A stretch of DNA of 20,297 nucleotides from 2-02-FULL-49-11 sp040757655. GTDB taxonomy: Bacteria > Patescibacteriota > Patescibacteriia > 2-02-FULL-49-11. The stretch covers positions 1 to 20,297 of the forward strand of contig JBFLWV010000045.1 in assembly GCA_040757655.1 (NCBI GenBank). Direction: 5' to 3'. Each line of letters begins with the position of its first letter. Position 1 is the first letter of the stretch. This document shows positions 1 through 6,697 of the stretch, piece after piece. The translations under genes and the position numbers were made by a program. The notes below the pieces were generated by a model, which was given only the letters and a program-made list of their open reading frames with translations, was not told where the DNA came from and made no database searches.

Positions 1-102
1 GGCGGTAACGGATTGAAACGAGCTAATGAGATAATCCGTGTAAAGGTCAAGCAGACGCGGATCGACGGGTTGTGCGGTATATTCCTTTTGTTTTGGTGGC
101 AT
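1..102 (-). CDS. Transposase, N-terminal fragment cut by the left window edge
   Basis: The minus strand reads from an ATG at 102-100 to the window edge, 34 codons with no stop. The product begins MPPKQKEYTAQ and continues with LYTDYLISSF. That LY-DYL-SSF pattern resembles, from memory, the N terminus of IS701/IS4-like DDE transposases, which usually continues into a threonine/glycine-rich stretch; the catalytic part lies outside the window. The neighbouring DUF559 gene at 154-402 has lost its 5' part on exactly this side, which fits an insertion sequence having landed there. The element's terminal repeat cannot be confirmed because only one end could be visible. The family assignment is tentative. 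Confidence 0.5.
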   Translation of the reverse strand, partial: MPPKQKEYTAQPVDPRLLDLYTDYLISSFQSVTA

Positions 103-153
103 ACGTTTTGTTTTTAACGGTAGTATGTCACTATTATCTCAAATTATTGGTTT

Positions 154-402
154 TTGCGTAACATCAGTTACATAGTTGATTTTTTCTGCCCAGAGTTAAG
201 GTTAGCAATCGAGGTTGATGGTATCTCGCATGAAAGAGAAGAAGTATCCCGCAACGACAAAATAAGGCAGTCATGCCTCGAACAACAGGGTATCAAAGTT
301 ATAAGATTCACCACCAGCGAAGTATGTAACGAACTTGATCGAGTGATTGAAAATATCCATCAGCAGTGCGAAGAACTGCAACATCAGACTTTCCTCCCTT
401 GA
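154..402 (+). pseudogene. DUF559-family endonuclease-like gene, 5'-truncated
   Basis: The 82 codons start at a TTG; the frame is open back only to position 124, where a TAG stop lies at 121-123. The protein contains SYIVDFFCPELRLAIEVDG, the hallmark of DUF559 (PD-(D/E)XK, Vsr-like) proteins. The expected acidic residues are visible: D in YIVDF and E-V-D in IEVDG. The C-terminal part (IKVIRFTTSEV and a helical tail) also fits the family. Family members normally carry about 40 more residues before this point, including a conserved arginine/phenylalanine-rich segment, and these are missing. The likely cause is the insertion sequence whose transposase starts at 102 on the other strand. No ribosome binding site is seen, so this is probably a relic. 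Confidence 0.6.
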
Positions 403-520
403 TACCCTCACCCCAACCCTCTCCCTAGGAGGGAGAGGAGCTGCTCAACCAAACCTCTCCCCCTCGTAAGGGAGAGAGTCGAGAAGACCCAGTGGGTCTT
501 CCGACGAGAGGGCATAACAA
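403..520. repeat. REP-like palindromic repeat block, copy A
   Basis: This block is built from pyrimidine-rich and purine-rich complementary units, such as CCCTCTCCCTAGGAGGGAGA and CCTCTCCCCCTCGTAAGGGA. A further hairpin, GAAGACCC/GGGTCTTC with a 3-nt loop, lies at 483-501. The segment CTGCTCAACC (441-450) and the following 26 bases recur with few changes at 1115-1150, so this is a dispersed family. The block fills the gap after the DUF559 relic and has no coding potential of its own. Confidence 0.65.
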
Positions 521-546
521 CATTAACAACACCAAAAATACAGAAC

Positions 547-582
547 GCCTCGACCGGAAAATCACGATCGAGGCTTTGTTTT
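547..582. terminator. Stem-loop, likely bidirectional terminator
   Basis: GCCTCGA (547-553) pairs with TCGAGGC (568-574) across a 14-nt loop. On the plus strand it is followed by TTTGTTTT. On the minus strand, which is downstream of the small gene ending at 593, it is followed by a looser T-rich stretch. The stem is short but GC-rich. Confidence 0.45.
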
Positions 583-592
583 CACGCTGGCC

Positions 593-790
593 CTATTCCT
601 CTTCATCACGACGAAAAATACCAGATGTTGGTGAACTCATGTGAAGATCGCCTTTCACCCCTTTCGTCACTAACTGTACTACAACAGAAGCGGGCCATAG
701 ATGTACGTTAACTGGCTCATCTAGAACAAACGAGAATGAGCCGCCCTCATCCAACGTACAAGCTTTTTCAAAAACATCTTGCGGTGTCAT
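593..790 (-). CDS. Small hypothetical protein, 65 aa
   Basis: I do not recognise this family. The start at 790 (MTPQDVFEKA) was chosen because an almost perfect Shine-Dalgarno sequence, AAGGAGGTGATT, ends 4 bases upstream of the ATG. An earlier GTG at 797-799 lies inside that site and is unlikely to be used. The product is acidic and soluble, with no membrane segment, signal peptide or cysteine motif; it has a short helical N terminus, a central strand-rich stretch (SVVVQLVTKGVKGDLHM) and a charged RRDEEE end. It stands alone between two repeat blocks, with a stem-loop just downstream. The strong binding site, unusual among the genes here, is the main reason to believe it is real. Confidence 0.6.
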   Translation of the reverse strand: MTPQDVFEKACTLDEGGSFSFVLDEPVNVHLWPASVVVQLVTKGVKGDLHMSSPTSGIFRRDEEE

Positions 791-793
791 CTC

Positions 794-805
794 AATCACC
801 TCCTT
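794..805 (-). promoter_or_regulatory. Near-perfect ribosome binding site of the small gene
   Basis: The minus strand reads AAGGAGGTGATT, complementary to the 16S rRNA 3' end over its full length. The core GGAGG lies 8 bases before the ATG at 790. It decides the start of that gene. Most other genes in the window have weak or no such site. Confidence 0.7.
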
Positions 806-933
806 CTTATCCTTGCTTCTGTTTTGGTTAGGGGTTTATCGCTCTTCTTTACCACGAACTCTCTCTGTCAAGTTTAGACGCAGAAATATACGCAGAATGT
901 CCTGCGAGCCTTAACGCGGAACAACGCGGAATT

Positions 934-1165
934 GATACCCTCACCCACCCCTCTCCCTGCTAGTGCCGTATCTCTTTGATATCCCATAGCCAGGTATGAT
1001 GGTTTCCTTAAATTTATAATGATAATTTCAATGGCACTTCACTATGGGGCACTAACGAGATACGGTACTAGTGAGAGGAGCTAAAAAATAACCCTTTCCT
1101 TAAAATGGAGAGGGCTGCTCAACCAAGCCTCTCCCCCTCGCAAGGGGGAGATATAAGAGAGGGTA
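934..1165. repeat. REP-like palindromic repeat block, copy B, interrupted
   Basis: The block begins with GATACCCTCACCC like copy A and contains the same CTGCTCAACC segment (1115-1150, few mismatches to 441-476). It is interrupted after CTCTCCCTG by the 112-bp element at 960-1071, and it carries one extra palindromic unit around 1090-1114. Degenerate units continue to about 1232 (another CCCTC / GAGAGGG pair). Together with 806-933, in which I see no gene, this fills the gap between the small gene and the cyclase. Confidence 0.6.
960..1071. mobile_element. MITE-like element with 30-bp imperfect terminal inverted repeats
   Basis: The first 30 bases (960-989, starting CTAGTGCCGTATCTC) match the reverse complement of the last 30 (1042-1071, ending GAGATACGGTACTAG) at 24 of 30 positions by eye. 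Both ends carry the palindrome CTAG. The 52-bp interior is AT-rich and has no open frame. It sits inside a repeat unit whose uninterrupted counterpart exists at about 411-440, which supports insertion. No transposase is encoded, so it would have to be mobilised in trans. Confidence 0.6.
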
Positions 1166-1245
1166 CAATCACTCGAACGTCTCTCCCACATCAGGGAAAG
1201 AATAAAAATCACCCTCAAAGAGAGGGTATTTGTGCCTGAACGAGA

Positions 1246-1872
1246 TTACGTCAGCAGAATCGCTCTCACCGGCGACGCTTCGATGCCGATAATCTTCAGT
1301 GGCAAGCAGACAAGGGTGTACGTGCCGGGTTTCACTCCTGCTAAATTCACCCCTTCTATAATGGCAACGCCTGCGCGCAATAATGTCTTATGCACCGGAT
1401 GGCCGGGATTGCCGCGCCGCTCTACGGAGAGATAATCGACGCCGACGAACTTTATTTTCTTTGAGGCTAATAATTTTGCCACGTCGCTCCCAATCGCAAC
1501 GTAATTCTGGTAAAACTTCTTACCCAAAAGATGCTTGCCGTTGCCTAAATCGAAAAGCAGCCGTTCGCCACGTTGAATTTTAAACCGTTCTAAATCCTTC
1601 ACCTCGACTTCTTTCCGCTTCCCCATATTCAATTTCAAAACTCTGCACGGCCCGACCAAGTTATTCAGCGCAACCGACTCAAGCGGCGCGCCCTTAGCCA
1701 AGAAATGCCGCGGCGCATCAAGGTGCGTACCCGTATGAGCGCCAAAGGACAGGTGCGACACCCGCACGCGGTCGCGCGCCATCGTGCGCACCGGACGCAC
1801 ACGCAAGCCCTGCTCTCCCGGCCAGACTACGAGTGATGAAGTGAGTGGAAGGGTTATGTCAATTATTTTCAT
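1246..1872 (-). CDS. Cyclase-family (kynurenine formamidase-like) metal-dependent hydrolase
   Basis: The 208-residue protein carries the cyclase-family (PF04199) signature: GAHTGTHLDAPRHF around residue 45, matching the family's HxGTHxDxPxH metal-binding motif. The start ITLPL is also typical of this fold, and the length fits (about 200-220). Members hydrolyse amides or cyclic substrates such as N-formylkynurenine, but many have unknown substrates; no other tryptophan-degradation gene is near, so I do not call it KynB. The start at 1872 (MKIIDITLPL) is chosen over one 12 codons upstream because family members begin at this strand. A promoter lies so close that the mRNA may be leaderless. Confidence 0.8.
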   Translation of the reverse strand: MKIIDITLPLTSSLVVWPGEQGLRVRPVRTMARDRVRVSHLSFGAHTGTHLDAPRHFLAKGAPLESVALNNLVGPCRVLKLNMGKRKEVEVKDLERFKIQRGERLLFDLGNGKHLLGKKFYQNYVAIGSDVAKLLASKKIKFVGVDYLSVERRGNPGHPVHKTLLRAGVAIIEGVNLAGVKPGTYTLVCLPLKIIGIEASPVRAILLT

Positions 1873-1880
1873 ACGACAGG

Positions 1881-1908
1881 ATTGTACCATTTCATGCGTA
1901 AAAATCAA
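1881..1908 (-). promoter_or_regulatory. Sigma-70-like promoter of the cyclase gene, probably leaderless
   Basis: On the minus strand TTGATT (1908-1903) and TACAAT (1886-1881) are separated by 16 bases. Only 8 bases lie between the -10 box and the ATG at 1872, so transcription would begin at or next to the start codon. No Shine-Dalgarno sequence is present, which fits. Confidence 0.5.
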
Positions 1909-1951
1909 AACTGAAAAATACGATTTTTTACGATAATTTCGGCATTTTTAG

Positions 1952-1980
1952 TTGATTTTTTTGCTATTTTAAGGTAGGCT
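1952..1980 (+). promoter_or_regulatory. Possible promoter of the large membrane-protein gene
   Basis: TTGATT (1952-1957) and TAGGCT (1975-1980) are 17 bases apart and lie 17 bases before the ATG at 1998. The -10 match is poor. The surrounding stretch is T-rich and lies between divergent genes, which is where a promoter is expected. Confidence 0.3.
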
Positions 1981-1997
1981 GGTGGCGAGGCTTTTCT

Positions 1998-3572
1998 ATG
2001 CCTACTACCTTAACCAAACCTATCGCACAGTTGTTGGAAGCCTGCCAGACTCCGACGCCGGAAACGCACAAAGAAACCGCCATTCATGTAGATGAATTGG
2101 TTTCGCGCGCGGCTTTTTTATACGAAAAAATCCGCAACGCCGTTGATTACCGCGAAGACCATCTCCTGCGCCGCGGTGCAATAGAACGAATACTCAAACG
2201 CCTGCTCGTGCGCGGGGCAAAAAGCGAGACCGTGGCAAAACCTTTGGTGCTTGAACTTATCCGCGCGCGCTACCTTCCCAATGATACGCTCCCCGAACGG
2301 ATCATCAGTGAAGTGGGAATGATCCTTGAACGTTATATCGCGCTATGGAATGCCGCTCCCGCGGAAGTGCAGACGAATGCAGAACTTTTTTCCTGGATGC
2401 TGGGAATCGCCGCGCGCGAAGTCGAAGAAGCAGTCGCGCCGTCGCCACACATTGATAAACTCGTGGAAGCAATGTACCGGTCACTCGTGCATCACCTCAA
2501 ACTCCCCCCGCGCATGACGGATGAGCGCGAGCGAAATACCCAGCTTTTCATCGCCATCCACCGCGCGCTGGTGCAATCAGACCTGCCCACGATCCGCTAC
2601 AAACTCTTCACTATCTATGCGCCAGGATGGAAGACAACCCGCCCGGAAACCATCGGCACACTGGGATGGAATATCGCATCCATCGCACAAGCGATTGAGC
2701 GCGACCTGACGCACCCCATAGGAGAAACATTCACCCGCCACCTGAAAAAGGACGCGGCCGCATTCACCATCCTCCATGACATTATTGAGGAAAAACCCAA
2801 CGAGGCAACCGCAATCCTCACTAATCCCTCGACGCTGGAAGACCGCGTGCGAAAGGCGTGCCAGGTGCGCTACAAGCGGGCAAAAGAGAAACTGGGCCGC
2901 TCTGCCGTCCGATCCATCATCTTCATCTTCTTTACTAAAATGCTCCTTGCCATCATCCTTGAGATTCCGTATGAAATCTACCTGATGAAAGCGTTCAATC
3001 CTCTCCCCCTGCTCATTAACGTCACCATCCCCCCCTTCCTCCTTTTCCTCGTCGCGACCACCACCAAGGTGCCCACGAAGAAAAACACCGAGGCCATCAT
3101 CGCGGCGGTGCGCGATCATGTGGAAGAAGGGCACACAAGATCTCCCCTAGAGATCAAACGATTCTCAAAACGCATTGTTTCATCCATCATACTTTCCATT
3201 GCATACCTCACGCTCTATGGCGTGACCTTCGGCTTTATTGTTTGGGGTCTGCGCACGCTCCACTTCAATATCATCTCCGGCGCGCTCTTTATCCTCTTCC
3301 TCTCCCTCGTCTCCTTCTTTGCCATCCGCATACGGCAGGGGGTGCGGAGGATGGTAGTCATCGAACGGAAAGAGAACATCTTCACCTTCCTCTTCGATCT
3401 CTTTACCATTCCCATCATTCGTGCTGGCCGATGGATCTCTATCAAATCTTCCAACATTAACATTTTCGTCTTTATCTTAGATTTCCTCATTGAAACGCCC
3501 TTCAAATCGCTCCTCGACGTCACGGAAGAATTCACCGCCTTTATCAAAGAAAAGAAGGAAGAAGTGCTCTAG
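1998..3572 (+). CDS. Large membrane protein of unknown function, 524 aa
   Basis: I do not recognise the family. Residues 1-300 are soluble, helix-rich and charged, with many arginines and glutamates. Hydrophobic segments follow at about 303-325, 336-356, 392-419 and 424-446, with weaker ones near 462-478 and 486-500, and the protein ends in a charged EFTAFIKEKKEEVL tail. No signal peptide, catalytic motif or cysteine pattern stands out. The layout (long cytoplasmic helical domain, then a membrane block) could suit a scaffold or a membrane-remodelling protein, but that is guesswork. Upstream of the ATG only a weak GAGG is seen. It is transcribed away from the cyclase gene and is separated from proB by a 132-bp repeat-filled gap. 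Confidence 0.75.
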   Translation: MPTTLTKPIAQLLEACQTPTPETHKETAIHVDELVSRAAFLYEKIRNAVDYREDHLLRRGAIERILKRLLVRGAKSETVAKPLVLELIRARYLPNDTLPERIISEVGMILERYIALWNAAPAEVQTNAELFSWMLGIAAREVEEAVAPSPHIDKLVEAMYRSLVHHLKLPPRMTDERERNTQLFIAIHRALVQSDLPTIRYKLFTIYAPGWKTTRPETIGTLGWNIASIAQAIERDLTHPIGETFTRHLKKDAAAFTILHDIIEEKPNEATAILTNPSTLEDRVRKACQVRYKRAKEKLGRSAVRSIIFIFFTKMLLAIILEIPYEIYLMKAFNPLPLLINVTIPPFLLFLVATTTKVPTKKNTEAIIAAVRDHVEEGHTRSPLEIKRFSKRIVSSIILSIAYLTLYGVTFGFIVWGLRTLHFNIISGALFILFLSLVSFFAIRIRQGVRRMVVIERKENIFTFLFDLFTIPIIRAGRWISIKSSNINIFVFILDFLIETPFKSLLDVTEEFTAFIKEKKEEVL

Positions 3573-3593
3573 TGAGAAACTCTAAGTGCTAAG

Positions 3594-3695
3594 CTCTAAA
3601 TCCTAAACAAATCCAAAGCACAAATAACAGAAATTCAGCCATCTTGAACATTCGAATTTTGGATTTGGGATTTGTTTAGTGTTTAGGATTTAGAA
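3594..3695. repeat. AT-rich inverted repeat before proB
   Basis: CTCTAAATCCTAAACAAATC with the next 5 bases (3594-3618) is complementary to the downstream stretch TTTGGATTTG...TTTAGGATTTAGA (about 3657-3694), with short insertions in the second arm. A stem-loop with a loop of about 40 nt could form. It fills the gap between the membrane-protein gene and proB and ends 9 bases before the proB start, so it would lie in the proB leader. Confidence 0.5.
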
Positions 3696-3704
3696 TTTTT
3701 TGTT

Positions 3705-4838
3705 ATGGCAGGAAATAGGTATAAACGGGTAGTCATAAAAATCGGCACCGGTGTTCTTACCGCGCCTGACGGCAAACTGGATACGACGCAGCTGTCGTCA
3801 TCATTCGAAGACCTTGCTCACGTCATTGCGCAGGGAATCAAGGTGGTGCTGGTGAGTTCTGGCGCAGTCGCAATGGGTAAAAGCGCACTGCACACGCCTC
3901 CCCGCGATGAACACGCACGCCAGGCATGTGCCGCCATCGGCCAACCGCTCCTGATGCACGCATACGGCGAACTCGCCGCGCGCCACCGACTCACCATCGC
4001 ACAACTCCTCATCACGCGCGAAGATTTCGACGACCGTACGCGCTACCTCAATATCCGCAACACTCTTCACGCACTGCTCGATATGGGCATACTCCCCATA
4101 ATGAACGAAAATGACGTCGTTGCCGTAGACGTCATGGGAGGTGATGCATTCGGCGGCAATGATGCGGTGGCTGCCATGGTGGGACTGCTCATTGATGCGG
4201 ACCTCCTCCTCATCCTTGGTGAAACGGACGGGGTGCTTGATGTCCCGCCTGAACAAGGAAACGCACAGCGCATTCCACTTGTTACAGAAATAAATGACGA
4301 ACTCTTATCTGTAGCGGGAAAAAACTCTCCCTTAGGACGAGGAGGTATGAAGAGAAAACTGGAGGCTGCTAAACTCGCGACGAATTCGGGAATTGAGACT
4401 ATTATTGCGGACGGGCGCAAGGACAGCGTTATTACCAATATTGTCCTGCATCATGCCGACATAGGTACCCGCCTTCTGGCATCCCAGGAAGCGCACTCAA
4501 GCCGCAACCGATGGCTTATCGGCGGCGTAGTGCAAAAGGGTTCTGTGACCGTGGATGAGAATGCCGCCAAAGCGCTCCTCAAAGGCAAAAGCCTTCTCCC
4601 AGTCGGTATCCTCAACGTGCAAGAGAATTTCATGCGCGGCGATGCGATACGGGTGCTTGACGCGCGGGGAAGGAGTATTGCGGTAGGGCTTGCCAATTAC
4701 GCAGCACAAGATTTAGACAAAATCAAACGACTCCCCTCTTCCGAGATTGAATCGCTGCTCGGCTATACTGCAGGCGATGAGGCGATTCACAAAGATAATC
4801 TCGCCCTTACCGAAAGTACATTAACGTATGCGAAGTGA
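3705..4838 (+). CDS. proB: Glutamate 5-kinase
   Basis: Glutamate 5-kinase (EC 2.7.2.11) phosphorylates L-glutamate with ATP, the first step of proline synthesis in the cytoplasm. The amino-acid-kinase domain spans about residues 1-255: VVIKIGTGVLT at the nucleotide end, LVSSGAVAMGK, the substrate-binding NENDVVAVD, and GRGGMKRKLEAAKLA near the ATP site. A PUA domain follows at about 270-355 (RGDAIRVLDARGRSIAVGLA). At 377 residues it is close to the usual two-domain bacterial enzyme. It overlaps proA by 11 bases, a classic proBA operon. No clear Shine-Dalgarno site precedes the ATG; the leader holds the inverted repeat at 3594-3695. The PUA-containing form is typically feedback-inhibited by proline. 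Confidence 0.95.
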   Translation: MAGNRYKRVVIKIGTGVLTAPDGKLDTTQLSSSFEDLAHVIAQGIKVVLVSSGAVAMGKSALHTPPRDEHARQACAAIGQPLLMHAYGELAARHRLTIAQLLITREDFDDRTRYLNIRNTLHALLDMGILPIMNENDVVAVDVMGGDAFGGNDAVAAMVGLLIDADLLLILGETDGVLDVPPEQGNAQRIPLVTEINDELLSVAGKNSPLGRGGMKRKLEAAKLATNSGIETIIADGRKDSVITNIVLHHADIGTRLLASQEAHSSRNRWLIGGVVQKGSVTVDENAAKALLKGKSLLPVGILNVQENFMRGDAIRVLDARGRSIAVGLANYAAQDLDKIKRLPSSEIESLLGYTAGDEAIHKDNLALTESTLTYAK

Positions 4839-6078
4839 TATATCACCATTTACTATTGCGCAACGCGCACGCACGGCCAGCTTAATGTTGCAAGCAGTTC
4901 CCGCGACAATACGAAGCCGTGTGTTAGTAAAATCCGCGAATCTTCTTCAGCAATGGAAAAGGACAATTCTCGCGGCCAATGTTGCAGATATTCATCGCGC
5001 ACGGGGGAAGGTTTCTCCGGAATTTATTGACCGGCTCACGTTGGATGAAAAAAGATTCTCCGAAATGATCGCGGCGGTTAAGGCAATTGCGCGGCAAAAA
5101 GATCCCTTAGGAGAAGTGATGGAACGCAAAAAATTAAAAAATGGCGTACAGCTTAAAAAGGTACGTACACCCATCGGAGTCCTCTTTGTCATTTATGAAG
5201 CACGTCCGCATGTCACGGCAGACGCTGCCGCACTTGCACTGCGCGCAGGAAATGCCGTAATTCTGAAAGGCGGTTCCGAAGCGCGGGGAGCCAATCGCCT
5301 CATCACGCGCTGTTTCCAAGTAGCGCTAAAAAAGACAGGGCTCCCCGTCAACGCGGTACAATTCATCGACACCGCGGACCGCACAATCACCCAACAGCTG
5401 TTGAAACTTCCTGATCGTATCGACCTTGTTATACCCCGCGGCGGGTATGGATTAGTCCAATGGGTGCGCAAGGAATCGGAAATCCCCTCGCTGTCGCACG
5501 CAGCCGGGCTTGACCATACGTACGTGGACAAATCCGCTGATATCCCGCTTGCAATCAAAGTAATCGTGAACGCAAAAACGAACTTTCCCGCTGCCTGCAA
5601 CTCGCTCGATACGCTTCTGGTACATACCTCTATCACGCGAACATTATTGCTACCGCTCGCGGAAGCATTAGAACATCATCATATAGAAATCCGCGGCGAT
5701 GCAATCACTCGTCAAATCATACCTGCAATCCCCGCAACTGCCAAAGACTGGGGTACAGAATACTTGAGCTTAAAAATGGGTATTAAAATCGTTCGCAATG
5801 TCAACGAAGCAATCGCACACATCAACAGATATGGATCAAAACATTCGGAAGGCATCATTGCGCGCGACGAAAAAGTGATAAAAAAATTCAAGGAAAACAT
5901 TGATGCTGCAGCCATCTTCATCAATTGCTCCACGCGGCTCCATGATGGCGGGGTTTTCGGACTTGGCGCGGAAATGGGCATCAACACCGGCAAACTTCAC
6001 GCCCGGGGGCCGGTAGGTGCCAAAGAGCTCACCACCTACAAATGGATTGCCGAAGGAGATGGACAAATTCGTATGTAA
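4828..6078 (+). CDS. proA: Gamma-glutamyl phosphate reductase
   Basis: Glutamate-5-semialdehyde dehydrogenase (EC 1.2.1.41) reduces gamma-glutamyl phosphate with NADPH; the product cyclises to pyrroline-5-carboxylate. The 416 residues match the family's usual length. Visible landmarks are GVLFVIYEARPHVTADAAAL (about 117-136), the cofactor-side GNAVILKGGSEA (141-152), VIPRGGYGLV (201-210), and the catalytic cysteine in AACNSLDTLLVH (C257). The segment before it, AAGLDHTYVDKSAD, lacks the cysteine often seen there in other ProAs (GICHVYVD). The gene begins inside the end of proB (11-base overlap), implying translational coupling. No proC, the last step, is in the window; it may lie elsewhere or be replaced. 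Confidence 0.95.
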   Translation: MRSDISPFTIAQRARTASLMLQAVPATIRSRVLVKSANLLQQWKRTILAANVADIHRARGKVSPEFIDRLTLDEKRFSEMIAAVKAIARQKDPLGEVMERKKLKNGVQLKKVRTPIGVLFVIYEARPHVTADAAALALRAGNAVILKGGSEARGANRLITRCFQVALKKTGLPVNAVQFIDTADRTITQQLLKLPDRIDLVIPRGGYGLVQWVRKESEIPSLSHAAGLDHTYVDKSADIPLAIKVIVNAKTNFPAACNSLDTLLVHTSITRTLLLPLAEALEHHHIEIRGDAITRQIIPAIPATAKDWGTEYLSLKMGIKIVRNVNEAIAHINRYGSKHSEGIIARDEKVIKKFKENIDAAAIFINCSTRLHDGGVFGLGAEMGINTGKLHARGPVGAKELTTYKWIAEGDGQIRM

Positions 6079-6242
6079 TGAGAAACTATTTATAAAAAAA
6101 TACACGTAAAAATGTTACTACCATGATTTTATCTCCCTACCTATTAGCAACGATAGTGGTTTATAGGTACAGGTATCACTTCTAAAAACACTACTCCACA
6201 ACACAACAATTTATCAATGTATCCATTTAACCATAATACTGT

Positions 6243-6494
6243 ATGCGTCCAAAAACCGCGTTAAAAATCATTCTCGTCATCGGCCTTGCGGGCTTAACCT
6301 TTTCCGGCTATCTATCGTATTGGGAGCTCTTCCGCGGCACCTGCCAGTATTCTCTCGTCTCCTGCGGCACCGGCGCCGCACCGGTCACTACCTATCTCAA
6401 ATACCCCGCCTGCGTCTACGGATTCTTCATGTACCTCCTCGTCACCCTCATCGCAATATTAGGACTTGCGAAGAAAGAAAAGCCGCAAATATAA
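6243..6494 (+). CDS. Small two-helix membrane protein, VKOR-like half
   Basis: The 83-residue protein has two hydrophobic helices (about 7-27 and 58-76) joined by a loop with cysteines at 34 and 41 and a third at 57. The order SGYLSYWELF-C-SLVSC-...-YPACVYGFFMYLL resembles the first half of vitamin K epoxide reductase (VKOR) proteins, whose loop cysteines relay electrons to a CXXC on a later helix. The CXXC-bearing helices are absent, so it either needs a partner or is not an active oxidoreductase. It follows a 164-bp AT-rich gap in which I see no gene. CATAAT (6232-6237) ends 5 bases before the ATG, hinting at a leaderless transcript. A strong terminator follows. Confidence 0.6.
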   Translation: MRPKTALKIILVIGLAGLTFSGYLSYWELFRGTCQYSLVSCGTGAAPVTTYLKYPACVYGFFMYLLVTLIAILGLAKKEKPQI

Positions 6495-6514
6495 CGATAA
6501 TTTCACACATAGAG

Positions 6515-6556
6515 AACCCGCTGTTGGCCTCAATAACAGCGGGTTTTATGGTTTTT
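6515..6556 (+). terminator. Rho-independent terminator after the VKOR-like gene
   Basis: AACCCGCTGTT (6515-6525) and AACAGCGGGTT (6535-6545) form a perfect 11-bp stem with a 9-nt loop, followed by TTTTATGGTTTTT. It is the clearest terminator in the window. Confidence 0.9.
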
Positions 6557-6610
6557 GAAAGATTGCCACAATTGCACCTTGAGACAATGGATTAGGTAAA
6601 ATCAATTTAG

Positions 6611-6697
6611 AAGTGCAACTTTGAGTGCTACACTCAAGGTTGTATGAACAAGAAAAGATACAAACAACTTGGGCAGAAAGAGCGCGACCTAAAGTAA
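6611..6697 (+). mobile_element. Left-end remnant of an IS30-like insertion sequence
   Basis: A 12-bp imperfect stem (6616-6627 with 6631-6642, loop CTA, one G-T pair) is followed directly by an ATG at 6644. Its short frame reads MNKKRYKQLGQKERDLK and then stops. The YKQL-x3-ER pattern resembles the N terminus of IS30-family transposases just before their helix-turn-helix, and AAGTGCAACTT resembles ends of that family as I remember them. The rest of the transposase is gone, replaced by the TrmB-like sequence. The assignment rests on a short stretch and is tentative. Confidence 0.4.

Noticed and set aside
866..871. TTGACA on the minus strand upstream of the small gene
   Set aside because: The -35 match is perfect but no acceptable -10 box lies 16-18 bases downstream, so it is not listed as a promoter.
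2577..3134. Minus-strand open frame of 185 codons
   Set aside because: It is a shadow of the membrane-protein gene on the plus strand, with low-complexity composition and no ribosome binding site.
3801..4256. Minus-strand open frame inside proB
   Set aside because: The plus-strand frame encodes an unmistakable glutamate 5-kinase, so this is an antisense shadow.
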